DNA of 64,000 nucleotides from Herbinix sp. (GTDB lineage: Bacteria; Bacillota; Clostridia; Lachnospirales; Lachnospiraceae): positions 1-64,000 of the forward strand of contig JAQSYO010000001.1 in the NCBI GenBank assembly GCA_029256105.1, read 5' to 3'. The notes under the pieces are model-generated. The model worked only from the letters and a program-made list of their open reading frames with translations. It did not search any database and was not told where the DNA came from. Shown here in pieces: positions 24,473 through 33,009 of the stretch. The position numbers and the translations under genes are program-made. How positions within the stretch are numbered: the first letter of the stretch is position 1; each line of letters begins with the position of its first letter.

Positions 24473-25966
24473 ATGAGTAAACATATCGTAAAAATGGAAG
24501 GCATAAAAAAGTCCTTTGAGAACAATCGTGTACTTCATGGAGTGGATTTTGACTTAAGAGAAGGAAGTATCCATGCGTTATTAGGTGAAAATGGTACAGG
24601 AAAAACGACTTTAATGAACATCTTGGGAGGTGTAATACCAGGTGACATGGGTCGTATTACGATTAATTTGATAGAAAGAGATATAGCAGAAGTAGCAAAT
24701 ATGAAGAGTAGCGATATTGCATTTATTCATCAGGAATTAACATTGATTAATGATTTGAGTATTTCTGAGAATCTCTTCTTGGGCTGTGAATTAAAAAAAA
24801 GTGGAATTTTAGATAAAAAGTCAATGTATAAAAAATCAAAAGAAATTTTATCAAAAATGGAGATTGATTTAGACCCGAATACGATGGTTGGTAATATAGA
24901 TGCTTCCTATAAGCAAGTGGTGGAAATAGCACGCGCCTTAATGAAGAATGCAAAAGTAATTATAATGGATGAGCCGACAACGGCATTAACAAATGTCGAA
25001 ATTGAACATGTATTCAAAATAATGCGCAGGTTAAAAGATCAAGGGGTCAGCTTTGTTTTTATTTCACATAAACTTAACGAAGTGATTGAAATCTGTGACA
25101 GATATACGGTTATGCGAGATGGTAGTGTAGTAATTTCAGGCGATGTTGACACATCCATAACAGAAAATTTCCTGGCATGTCATATGGTAGGTAAAGATTT
25201 ATCGCAAAATGACATATATACGAAAAGAGTAGTTGGTGAAGACATACTAACAGCCAAGAAATTATCCAGAGAAAGAGAATTCAAGGATATAAACTTTCAT
25301 ATAGGAAAAGGTGAAATTGTAGGTTTTACCGGGCTATTAGGAGATGGTCGTTTTGAGCTGTTTCGTACCATCTATGGCTGTAATAAAGATTATCAAGGAG
25401 AAATCTTTGTGAATGGTAATGCTTGCAAGATGAATAGTATTCAAAAAGCATATAAAAATAAAATATCATATTTGCCTCGAAATCGAAAAGAAAACGGTAT
25501 TATAAAGGATTTGAGCGTAGGTAGGAATATTACTATTTCTGTCATTGAAAAATTTAAAAGAATCTTTTTTATTAATTATAAAAAAGAATCCGATTTGAAT
25601 AGAAACTATATTAAAAAATTAAATATTAAAATAAATAATATTAACGATCTTATTACAAATCTGTCCGGGGGTAATCAGCAAAAAGTTATTTTGGCCAGAG
25701 CACTTAGTTCCAATCCGAACCTTGTAATCCTGGATAATCCGACACAAGGCGTGGACGTGGGAGCAAAACTTGAAATATATAACATTATTATGGATTTAGC
25801 AAAGCTGGGGACGAGCTTTATCGTGTTATCCAGTGAAGCACAAGAAGTTATTACGTTGTGCGATCGAATTTATGTTATGTATCATGGAGAAATTCGTAAA
25901 GAATTCAATCACGAGGAAGCTAGTGAGGAAAATATAATGATTGTTGCAACAGGAGGAAGAGTATGA
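24473..25966 (+). CDS. Sugar ABC transporter ATPase with two nucleotide-binding domains (RbsA/MglA type)
   Basis: A 497-residue fused tandem ATPase. Domain 1 has Walker A GENGTGKTT (38-46), the carbohydrate-type signature ASYKQVVEIARAL and Walker B IIMDEPTTAL. Domain 2 (from about 250) has the degenerate Walker A region GLLGDGRFELF usual in this family and a good LSGGNQQKVILARAL signature. Its Walker B, however, reads LVILDNPTQGVDVG, with Asn422 where RbsA and MglA have Glu. It powers import with the permease that overlaps its 3' end by four bases (ATGA). Confidence 0.93.
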   Translation: MSKHIVKMEGIKKSFENNRVLHGVDFDLREGSIHALLGENGTGKTTLMNILGGVIPGDMGRITINLIERDIAEVANMKSSDIAFIHQELTLINDLSISENLFLGCELKKSGILDKKSMYKKSKEILSKMEIDLDPNTMVGNIDASYKQVVEIARALMKNAKVIIMDEPTTALTNVEIEHVFKIMRRLKDQGVSFVFISHKLNEVIEICDRYTVMRDGSVVISGDVDTSITENFLACHMVGKDLSQNDIYTKRVVGEDILTAKKLSREREFKDINFHIGKGEIVGFTGLLGDGRFELFRTIYGCNKDYQGEIFVNGNACKMNSIQKAYKNKISYLPRNRKENGIIKDLSVGRNITISVIEKFKRIFFINYKKESDLNRNYIKKLNIKINNINDLITNLSGGNQQKVILARALSSNPNLVILDNPTQGVDVGAKLEIYNIIMDLAKLGTSFIVLSSEAQEVITLCDRIYVMYHGEIRKEFNHEEASEENIMIVATGGRV

Positions 25967-26967
25967 TTGCATTGGGAAAGTCAGAAAAAGAATCATTAAA
26001 AAAGAGTAGTAGTGCGAAAGACTGGAAAAAATGGGCAAGTAATAACAGCGCTTTAATTGCTTTTGTAGCGTTATTCCTTATAGCAGTGGTTTTACAAGGC
26101 AATACGTTTTTGTCAGTAAATAATATTCTAAACATTTTGAGGAATAATTCAGTTATTGGAATCATTGCATTAGGAATGACCCTTATTATAATAACAGGCG
26201 GAATTGATTTATCTGTTGGATCGCAATTAGCATTTATCGGTATTGTAATTATTACCGTCTTCAATAGCACACAAAGTATATTCTTAACAATTGTTGTTGG
26301 AATTGGAGCAGCTGTGGTTTTGGGACTATTAACAGGATTATTGATAGCAAGGTTTAAAATACCTCCATTTATAGCCACCTTAGGAAGTATGACGATATAT
26401 CGATCCGTTGCTCAGTTCTTTTTGAATGGTGGTGGCCTTATGGCTACCGGAGAAAAAAACAAACTGTATCTTGCTATTTCAAATACTGATTTATTTGGAA
26501 TTATTCCCATGCCAATAGTGATTTGGCTATTATGTGTAATTATAGTTTTATTAATTATGCAGCATACCGCCATCGGAAGACACATTTACGCGGTAGGAAG
26601 TAATGAAAAAGCAACATTATTATCATCAATTAATGTAGTAAAGGTAAAATGTTTTGCATATACAGCATCCGCAGTTTTAGTTTTGATTGCAACAGTTGTA
26701 GAAACCTCAAGGCTAGGTAGTATTAATTCAGCATCCTCCGGCTCTAAGTATGAAATGGATGCAATTGCTGCTGCAGTTATTGGTGGAACAAGTATGTCAG
26801 GTGGAAAAGGTAAAATTGCTTTTACAGTTTTAGGAACATTAACCTTAGGTATTATCAATAATATGATGAACTTACTGGGTGTAAATTCATTCTTGGTAGG
26901 AGCTGTAAAAGGTGCAATAATTATTGTCGCAGTTCTTATGCAGATGATTTTAAATAAAGAGCGGTAA
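25963..26967 (+). CDS. Sugar ABC transporter permease (RbsC type)
   Basis: A 334-residue membrane protein of the BPD_transp_2 family with eight to ten hydrophobic helices. The family hallmark IITGGIDLSVGSQLAF lies at about residues 72-87, and GGTSMSGGKG near residue 270 is the usual cytoplasmic coupling region. It forms the channel as a homodimer. Its start codon overlaps the ATPase stop, showing translational coupling. The charged N-terminus of about 25 residues is cytoplasmic. Confidence 0.94.
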   Translation: MIALGKSEKESLKKSSSAKDWKKWASNNSALIAFVALFLIAVVLQGNTFLSVNNILNILRNNSVIGIIALGMTLIIITGGIDLSVGSQLAFIGIVIITVFNSTQSIFLTIVVGIGAAVVLGLLTGLLIARFKIPPFIATLGSMTIYRSVAQFFLNGGGLMATGEKNKLYLAISNTDLFGIIPMPIVIWLLCVIIVLLIMQHTAIGRHIYAVGSNEKATLLSSINVVKVKCFAYTASAVLVLIATVVETSRLGSINSASSGSKYEMDAIAAAVIGGTSMSGGKGKIAFTVLGTLTLGIINNMMNLLGVNSFLVGAVKGAIIIVAVLMQMILNKER

Positions 26968-26971
26968 CAAT

Positions 26972-27640
26972 ATGAGAAAACAAATATTACCATCAATGAT
27001 GTGTTTGGACATTACCGAGACCCTAGATGCAATTCATGAAATGGAAAAAGAAAATATAGAATACTTACATATCGATATTATGGACGGAGTGTTTGTGCCT
27101 AATATTATGATGGGAACAAGGTATATTGAGCAGCTTAGGAAAATAACAAGTATTCCATTAGATATTCATCTTATGATAGAAAATCCAGAACAAAAAATAG
27201 ACTGGTTTGAATTTGAAAAAGAAGAACGAGTGATTCTACATGTTGAGAGTACCGTTCATATCAATAGGGCTATTGGACTTATCAAGAAAAAGGGTGCAAT
27301 ACCTGTTGTGGCATTAAACCCGGAAACACCATTAGCTGTTTTGGATTATTTGTTAAATGACATTGAAGGAGTACTGCTAATGACGGTTAATCCAGGTAAT
27401 GCAGGTCAAACAATGGTTCCTGGAATGCTTAATAAAATTGGTGAGTTAAGAGACTATCTAGATAATAAGGGATATTCAAATATTTCTATTGAAGTGGATG
27501 GTAATGTAAGCTTTGAAAATGCTGGGATCATGTCCAAGAAAGGTGCAGAGCTTTTTGTGGCAGGATCCTCCAGCATCTTTTCAAAAGATATTATAATTTC
27601 AGAGGGTATTAAAAAGCTCCGCAGTATTGTCATAGTTTAG
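26972..27640 (+). CDS. Ribulose-phosphate-3-epimerase family enzyme (Rpe/AlsE type)
   Basis: A 222-residue TIM barrel. The metal and catalytic residues are present: HIDIMDG (His33, Asp35, Asp38), DIHLMIE with His66, MTVNPGNAGQ, and EVDGNVS with the C-terminal Asp. It inverts C3 of a ketose phosphate. In this context, four bases after the permease gene, it is more likely a dedicated hexulose- or pentulose-phosphate epimerase such as AlsE (allulose-6-phosphate to fructose-6-phosphate) than the housekeeping Rpe. Fructose-6-phosphate output would suit glycolysis or the PfkB kinase. The gene converges with the second DeoR gene, three bases apart. Confidence 0.9.
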   Translation: MRKQILPSMMCLDITETLDAIHEMEKENIEYLHIDIMDGVFVPNIMMGTRYIEQLRKITSIPLDIHLMIENPEQKIDWFEFEKEERVILHVESTVHINRAIGLIKKKGAIPVVALNPETPLAVLDYLLNDIEGVLLMTVNPGNAGQTMVPGMLNKIGELRDYLDNKGYSNISIEVDGNVSFENAGIMSKKGAELFVAGSSSIFSKDIIISEGIKKLRSIVIV

Positions 27641-27643
27641 GGA

Positions 27644-28435
27644 TTAATCTTGTGCTACAATTACATCAATATTATAGTTGGCAATATACGAGTAATTACT
27701 TTTTATAGCCTTACTATCCGTAATAATGTGATTGATATCATGAAATGAGGATAAGTAAATCTGACCCTTTTTTTCAAATTTACTATGATCAGCGAGGATA
27801 TATACATCTTTTGAACGCTCAATCATCATTTTTTTGATATCTACTTCTTGAATACTGGAATCAGTTAACATCCTGTCCGGGGATATTCCGGTGCAGGATA
27901 AGAAGGCTTTATTAGGATAATATTCTCTAGCGCAATGTAGGGTCATATTTCCGTGAATAGATAAGTTTGATACTTTGAGCATACCGCCCAGGCAGATATA
28001 AGTGTGATTGGGGTTATTTAATTGTGCTGCATTTATAAGAAAAGGAATTGAGTTTGTTATAAAGGTCACTTGCATATCATATGGAACATATTGTGCCAGG
28101 TATATGGTTGTGGAACTATTGTCGACATATACGTTATCGTCAGATTGAATGAAGGAGACTGCTTTTTTACAGATAGCCTGTTTTTCCTGAAAATTGTTTA
28201 ATTCACGTTCTTTTACCGGAGGTTCCACAGAGCCGGATTGGCTTATATGTTTTGTTTCCATAGGGATAGCTCCACCATGAGTTCTAACTAATAGTCCATC
28301 TTGTTCAAGTTCACGGAGGTCCCGACGAATTGTTTCTTTAGAAGCTTCAAAATAATTTGATAAGTGAGCAACATTTATGCTCCCGTGTTGTTCTAATAAA
28401 TTCAATATCTGTGTTTTCCGTTCGACACTGTACAT
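27644..28435 (-). CDS. DeoR/GlpR-family regulator (paralogue 2)
   Basis: A 263-residue regulator with HTH INVAHLSNYFEASKETIRRDLRELE, VRTHGGA, and a DeoRC domain with VYVDNSSTTIYL, ITNS, CTGISPD and DHSKF. It is similar along its whole length to the protein at 19266-20054, by eye about half identical, so the pair arose by duplication. It diverges from the isomerase/PHP genes and likely controls them. AGGAG lies at normal spacing before the start. Confidence 0.92.
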   Translation of the reverse strand: MYSVERKTQILNLLEQHGSINVAHLSNYFEASKETIRRDLRELEQDGLLVRTHGGAIPMETKHISQSGSVEPPVKERELNNFQEKQAICKKAVSFIQSDDNVYVDNSSTTIYLAQYVPYDMQVTFITNSIPFLINAAQLNNPNHTYICLGGMLKVSNLSIHGNMTLHCAREYYPNKAFLSCTGISPDRMLTDSSIQEVDIKKMMIERSKDVYILADHSKFEKKGQIYLSSFHDINHIITDSKAIKSNYSYIANYNIDVIVAQD

Positions 28436-28448
28436 TTTTATACTCCTA

Positions 28449-28500
28449 TGACCTTTTATTATAGTTATAGTAATAATATCAGTAATCTTTTAAAAGGTCA
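28449..28500. promoter_or_regulatory. Inverted repeat in the DeoR2 / isomerase divergent region
   Basis: TGACCTTTT (28449-28457) and AAAAGGTCA (28492-28500) are exact inverted copies about 43 bp apart. They lie between the regulator and the rightward promoter, where a looping repressor site would be expected. It differs from the CACACATAAAC element. Confidence 0.45.
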
Positions 28501-28565
28501 ATAAAAGAACCTGATAATCTTGTTTTGGGTACTAACCAGAATATAATAATTAAGTGATAGAAAAT

Positions 28566-28594
28566 TTGACAAAATTTTAATCTTATAATAAATT
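28566..28594 (+). promoter_or_regulatory. Promoter of the isomerase-PHP transcript
   Basis: TTGACA (28566-28571), a 17-bp spacer and TAAATT (28589-28594). A better -10 (TATAAT at 28584) lies only 12 bp away and so is unlikely to be used. Confidence 0.5.
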
Positions 28595-28616
28595 AAATAT
28601 ATTAGGAGGAATTAAA

Positions 28617-29594
28617 ATGAATTTAGGATTCTTTACAGCAAATTTCAGTGAGAAGCCGTTGGAAGAAGTTGTGAAATTGGTTTCTGGCTATGGATATGAG
28701 ACTTTGGAAATACCGGCTTATGAGGGTAATGGGCAACTGGAGACAAAGGATGTTATTAAAGGCAATAATGCAAGCACGATTAAAAAGATGGTTTCAAATT
28801 ATAATATGAAAATTCAGGCCTTAAGTAACCATGCCGATTCCTTTTTAATTATGGGACCTACCGGTAAAGATACAGATTTTATTTACAAGGGTACTCCTGA
28901 AGAAAAAATCAAACATGGGACGGAGAGCCTTATTCGAACAGCCCAAGCAGCAAATGCGCTTGAAGTTCCGATTGTAGTGGGGTATCCAGGTGTTGAAAAT
29001 TGGGGTAGATTCTTTTTCTTCCCTTATGGAGAGGGTTGGAAGGAATATGAGCAACAGTTTGTAGAACGTTTTACTCCGATATTAGATAAATTTCATGAAT
29101 ATGGCGTAAAGTTTGCAATAGAGATTCATCCCAATAGTTTTATCTATGATATACACACTGCGGAAAGAGCGTTAGAATTAGTTAACTATCATCCGGCACT
29201 AGGTTATAATTTTGACCCTGCTAATACAATGTATTTAATGATTGACCCAGCAATCGTGATCGATAGATTAAAAGATAGAATATTCCATGTACACGCAAAA
29301 GATGCAGAATTAGCAGCCCATAATCTTCCTACAGGAGGAACTCTTATGCATGGCGACATGTCTGCCTTAAATCATACCTACCGCTTTAGAATTCCGGGAT
29401 GGGGACAAGTCGATTGGAAACGCGTAATAACGGAATTATCCATGGTTGGTTATACTGGTTCCTTGAGTTATGAGCATGAAGATGTTACGATGAGTAGAAT
29501 GGACGGAGTGGAAAAGGTAGCTAATTTCTTGAAGCCATTAATGATTAAGAATCCATATGAAGGAAGAACGGATAAACTTTTTAATAAAGATTGA
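28617..29594 (+). CDS. Sugar phosphate isomerase/epimerase (xylose-isomerase-like TIM barrel)
   Basis: A 325-residue protein of the AP_endonuc_2 / IolE-like fold. The divalent-metal ligands expected for the fold are visible: AIEIHP (Glu), NFDPANTMY (Asp), FHVHAKDAE (His) and SYEHED (Glu). It begins MNLGFFTANFSEKPLEEVV, typical of members encoded beside Gfo/Idh/MocA dehydrogenases. It could isomerise or epimerise the incoming sugar, or handle the 3-keto product of the dehydrogenase. AGGAGG precedes the start. The PHP gene follows after 33 bp. Confidence 0.88.
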   Translation: MNLGFFTANFSEKPLEEVVKLVSGYGYETLEIPAYEGNGQLETKDVIKGNNASTIKKMVSNYNMKIQALSNHADSFLIMGPTGKDTDFIYKGTPEEKIKHGTESLIRTAQAANALEVPIVVGYPGVENWGRFFFFPYGEGWKEYEQQFVERFTPILDKFHEYGVKFAIEIHPNSFIYDIHTAERALELVNYHPALGYNFDPANTMYLMIDPAIVIDRLKDRIFHVHAKDAELAAHNLPTGGTLMHGDMSALNHTYRFRIPGWGQVDWKRVITELSMVGYTGSLSYEHEDVTMSRMDGVEKVANFLKPLMIKNPYEGRTDKLFNKD

Positions 29595-29627
29595 TTACTT
29601 ATAAAGAAATGATAAAGGAGACTGACT

Positions 29628-30461
29628 ATGGATTGTGATTTGCATATACATACTTTGAATTCAGATGGATCTATGTCAGTGCGTGATGTTATTTATTATG
29701 CAAAAAGAAGTGGATTAAAAAGTGTTGCTATCAGCGATCATGATACCATGAGCGGCGTGGATGAGGCAGTAGAAGAAGGAAAAACCATAGGCATAAATGT
29801 TATACCTGCAGTTGAGACTACGGTTATCGATTGTAAGAGAAGCAGACCGGTGCATATTTTATGTTATTATCCTCAAAATAAAAAGCGATTGCAGGATTTT
29901 TTGCAGGGAACGTTAAACAACCGAAAAATTCAGAAATTAGAGATGATTAAAAAAATCCAATATCAGTATCCACTTTTGGAATTGGAGCATATCGAAAGAT
30001 ATTCAAAAAATAGTCAATCGATATACGAATCGCATATTATGCAGTCGCTGTGTGATTTGGGTTACACTAATATTGCAATTGGTGATTTAATGGATGATCT
30101 TATTTCGAAAAGAGGTAGTTGCTATGTACCGAGTAATTATCCAAGTGTAGAGGAATTACTTACGGTTATGGCAGACGTAAAGGCAGTGGTGGTTATAGCT
30201 CATCCCGAACAATTTGATTCTTTTGAATTAGCAGAGGAATTGGCAAAAGAGGGTAGAATTCATGGACTTGAATATGATCATCCTCGTAATGGGGATGCAA
30301 GCAGAGAAAAAATTGTAGAACTTGCCAAAAATTATAATTTAATTCTAACTGGTGGAAGTGATTTCCATGGACAATATTCCAAAAAACCCAATCCAATTGG
30401 AAGCTTTGGCTGTGATAAGAGAATTATCAGTCAATTGGAATATACTGCAGGAAGTCTTTAG
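29628..30461 (+). CDS. PHP-domain metal-dependent phosphoesterase
   Basis: A 277-residue trinuclear-metal phosphoesterase. PHP motifs are DLHIHTLNSDGS (His6, His8), ISDHDTMSG, a Glu in AVETT, AHPEQFD and GGSDFHG. The family includes RNase AM, histidinol phosphatase and cyclic-phosphate phosphodiesterases. Placed after the isomerase in a sugar island, it may dephosphorylate a sugar phosphate or open a cyclic phosphate, but no motif decides this. A strong terminator follows and ends the island. Confidence 0.88.
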   Translation: MDCDLHIHTLNSDGSMSVRDVIYYAKRSGLKSVAISDHDTMSGVDEAVEEGKTIGINVIPAVETTVIDCKRSRPVHILCYYPQNKKRLQDFLQGTLNNRKIQKLEMIKKIQYQYPLLELEHIERYSKNSQSIYESHIMQSLCDLGYTNIAIGDLMDDLISKRGSCYVPSNYPSVEELLTVMADVKAVVVIAHPEQFDSFELAEELAKEGRIHGLEYDHPRNGDASREKIVELAKNYNLILTGGSDFHGQYSKKPNPIGSFGCDKRIISQLEYTAGSL

Positions 30462-30480
30462 ATTAAAAAACAACTTTGAA

Positions 30481-30513
30481 AAACAGCCGGAACTTATGTT
30501 CCGGCTGTTTTTC
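30481..30513 (+). terminator. Rho-independent terminator ending the sugar island
   Basis: AAACAGCCGGAAC pairs with GTTCCGGCTGTTT and is followed by TTC; flanking A and T runs make it a good bidirectional hairpin. Confidence 0.88.
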
Positions 30514-30730
30514 GTAACTTAGGAGTATATTTAATGCGTTATTTCATATTACTATATACTGTATCATTAGTTTATATAAGAGAAAAATATTAACACAAAA
30601 TTTATATCAAAATGATTTTCTTTATACAATATTTATAATATTAGTGGTAGAATAATAATGTTATTGATTTTGTATTATTAACAACTATAAAATTGCGATT
30701 AAAATTGACAAAAAGGATTGAGGATTACTT

Positions 30731-32023
30731 ATGAACATTTTTAAAAAAATGAGCCCTGGACGTTATATTGCACTCGGTTTTATGACTGTAATATTACTTG
30801 GTACGCTCATTTTGTTTCTCCCTTTCACGCATAATGAGGGAATTGATGTAGCATTTATCGATGCTTTATTTACATCAACCAGTGCTGTTTGCGTAACGGG
30901 ATTAACAGTAGTAGATACTGCAGATACATATAACGTATTTGGCCAAACAATCGTAGCTGTATTAATTCAGATAGGTGGTCTTGGTGTAACATCTGTTGGT
31001 GTTGGTTTCATTTTACTTGCAAGAAAGAAGGTTGATTTTAAAGACCGAATTCTTGTTAAAGAGGCATTGAATCTTGACTCACTGAAAGGTGTTGTAAAAT
31101 TAATTAAGTCTATTTTGCTTATGACCTTATGTTTTGAAGGTGTAGGTGCTATTTTAAGTTTTATTGTTTTCTCCAAAGAGTACCCGACAGTAAAAGCAAT
31201 TGGGATAAGCTTGTTTCATACTGTAGCATCCTTTAATAATGCAGGTTTTGATAATTTGGGCGGCTTCAAGAATTTACTTGATTATCAATCAAATGTATTG
31301 TTGAACTTAACAACCTGTGGTTTAATTATATTTGGCGGTTTGGGTTTTGTAGTAATTAAAGAGATCATTCATAAACATTCGTTTAAGAAATTCAGTCTGC
31401 ATACAAAAGTTGTTATTACAATGACAGCATTACTTTTAGTAATAGGAACTATCCTGTTGAAATTTACGGAAGAAATAAGTTGGATGGGTGCTTTCTTCTT
31501 CAGCACTTCTGCCAGAACAGCCGGTTTTTCAACATATCCGGTAGGAAACTTCACAAGTGCTGGACTTTTTATACTGATTTTACTAATGTTCATTGGTGCT
31601 TCTCCAGGTTCCACCGGCGGTGGTATAAAGACAACAACAGCATTTACTCTTGCAAAGAGTGCATATAGTGCTTCCACAAACAAGCATTGCTATGGTTTTA
31701 AGAGAAGAATTCCAACCGAAGTAATATCCAAAGCATTTGTACTTGTATTTCTAGCTGCATTATTGGTATGCTTTAGTACATTCCTCTTGTGTGTCTTGGA
31801 ACCACAATACACCTTCATGCAATTACTGTTTGAAGTAGTATCAGGTTTTGGTACAGTAGGTCTATCAACGGGTATTACCCCAGAACTAAAGCCTGCCAGT
31901 GAATTTGTTATTATTATTACGATGTATATTGGACGAGTTGGTCCACTTACAATCGCATCACTTTGGTCCTTTAAGCCAAGAACAAATGTGAGGTATTCCG
32001 AAGAAACGCTTACCATCGGATAA
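30731..32023 (+). CDS. ktrB: KtrB/TrkH-family potassium channel subunit
   Basis: A 430-residue membrane protein of the Trk/Ktr/HKT superfamily. The four pore-loop repeats are visible by their selectivity glycines: SAVCVTGLTVVDT, FNNAGFDNLGG, ARTAGFSTYPVG and GFGTVGLSTG. Potassium (or sodium-coupled potassium) uptake is expected. The cytoplasmic gating subunit KtrA follows 50 bp downstream. I looked for a cyclic-di-AMP riboswitch in the 270-base leader region and did not recognise one. Confidence 0.93.
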   Translation: MNIFKKMSPGRYIALGFMTVILLGTLILFLPFTHNEGIDVAFIDALFTSTSAVCVTGLTVVDTADTYNVFGQTIVAVLIQIGGLGVTSVGVGFILLARKKVDFKDRILVKEALNLDSLKGVVKLIKSILLMTLCFEGVGAILSFIVFSKEYPTVKAIGISLFHTVASFNNAGFDNLGGFKNLLDYQSNVLLNLTTCGLIIFGGLGFVVIKEIIHKHSFKKFSLHTKVVITMTALLLVIGTILLKFTEEISWMGAFFFSTSARTAGFSTYPVGNFTSAGLFILILLMFIGASPGSTGGGIKTTTAFTLAKSAYSASTNKHCYGFKRRIPTEVISKAFVLVFLAALLVCFSTFLLCVLEPQYTFMQLLFEVVSGFGTVGLSTGITPELKPASEFVIIITMYIGRVGPLTIASLWSFKPRTNVRYSEETLTIG

Positions 32024-32073
32024 ATATTTCAATTAGGAATTAAGAATACTACGAAGTAATCAAGGGGGATTTT

Positions 32074-32748
32074 ATGTTACATCATAAATCAATTATAGAA
32101 TTTGGAATTATTGGCCTTGGCCGTTTTGGATATGCACTTACCAAGACACTTGCAGCAGCCGGTAAAGAGGCATTGGCGATCGATACACTTGAAAGTAGAG
32201 TAAAGCAGGTTAGAAACTTTACGGAAAGTGCTTTTGTTGTAGGTGAACTCGACAAGGAAACGTTAGAAGATTCCGGCATCCAAAATTGTGGTACGGTTGT
32301 CATCTGTATTGGAGACAGTATTGATATCAGCGTATTAACAACACTGAATGTTATTAGCATGGGTGTACCCAGAGTAATCGCGAGAGCAATGAGCTATGAA
32401 CAGGGTTTGATCCTTGAGAAAATAGGAGCTGAGGTTATCTATCCCGAGAACGATATGGCAATCCGACTTGCAAATAAATTAATAAACTCCAGTATAATGG
32501 AAACAATTGAGTTGAGAGGTGATATTGCAATTACTGAATTAAGACTTACCTCTAAAATTACAAATCAGACAGTTCAACAAGCTAATTTCCGTCAAAAATA
32601 CAATCTTAATATTATTGCATTAGAACATAATGGAGAGACTACTACGGAGATCGCTCCGGAGTGTGTACTAAATAAGGATGACAACATTGTAGTGATTGGA
32701 CAGAGAGATAACATTAAAAAGTTAGAAGCATTTTTATCAAAAATATAA
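32074..32748 (+). CDS. ktrA: KtrA-type RCK regulatory subunit (copy 1)
   Basis: A 224-residue cytoplasmic protein. The N-terminal RCK_N Rossmann domain begins FGIIGLGRFGYAL (7-19) and binds NAD(H)/ATP/ADP. The C-terminal RCK_C/TrkA_C half (from about 140) is where cyclic di-AMP binds in known KtrA proteins. It gates the KtrB pore encoded just upstream. GGGGGA precedes the start. A terminator follows. Confidence 0.93.
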   Translation: MLHHKSIIEFGIIGLGRFGYALTKTLAAAGKEALAIDTLESRVKQVRNFTESAFVVGELDKETLEDSGIQNCGTVVICIGDSIDISVLTTLNVISMGVPRVIARAMSYEQGLILEKIGAEVIYPENDMAIRLANKLINSSIMETIELRGDIAITELRLTSKITNQTVQQANFRQKYNLNIIALEHNGETTTEIAPECVLNKDDNIVVIGQRDNIKKLEAFLSKI

Positions 32749-32763
32749 TTATCAGCATAGTAT

Positions 32764-32800
32764 TAAGCCATGTGAAATGATGCACATGGCTTTTCTTTTA
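32764..32800 (+). terminator. Rho-independent terminator after ktrA
   Basis: AGCCATGTG pairs with CACATGGCT around AAATGATG and is followed by TTTTCTTTTA. Confidence 0.87.
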
Positions 32801-33009
32801 TTAAGGAAAGGTAGAGTTCTATGAACATGAGAATTGGATTAAGAGTTACTTCTAATAGGATGTTAAATCTTAAATTCAGATAAATACTTGGAAATTATGG
32901 AACAAATATGATATACTAATATCAGTATTATTTGGAGAAATTACAATTATAGTATTAAAATCTATGGAATTTCGTTATCGAAAGCCGGATTTATGCGGAG
33001 GAATGAAAG

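Noticed and set aside
16618..29594. A C-glycoside cleavage (Dgp-type) locus
   Set aside because: A Gfo/Idh/MocA dehydrogenase and a TIM-barrel isomerase are present, but they are in separate transcripts and no DgpB/DUF6379-like small subunit is seen. It is kept only as one hypothesis.
30462..30730. Cyclic-di-AMP (ydaO) riboswitch before ktrB
   Set aside because: The region is AT-rich and I found none of the conserved paired elements.
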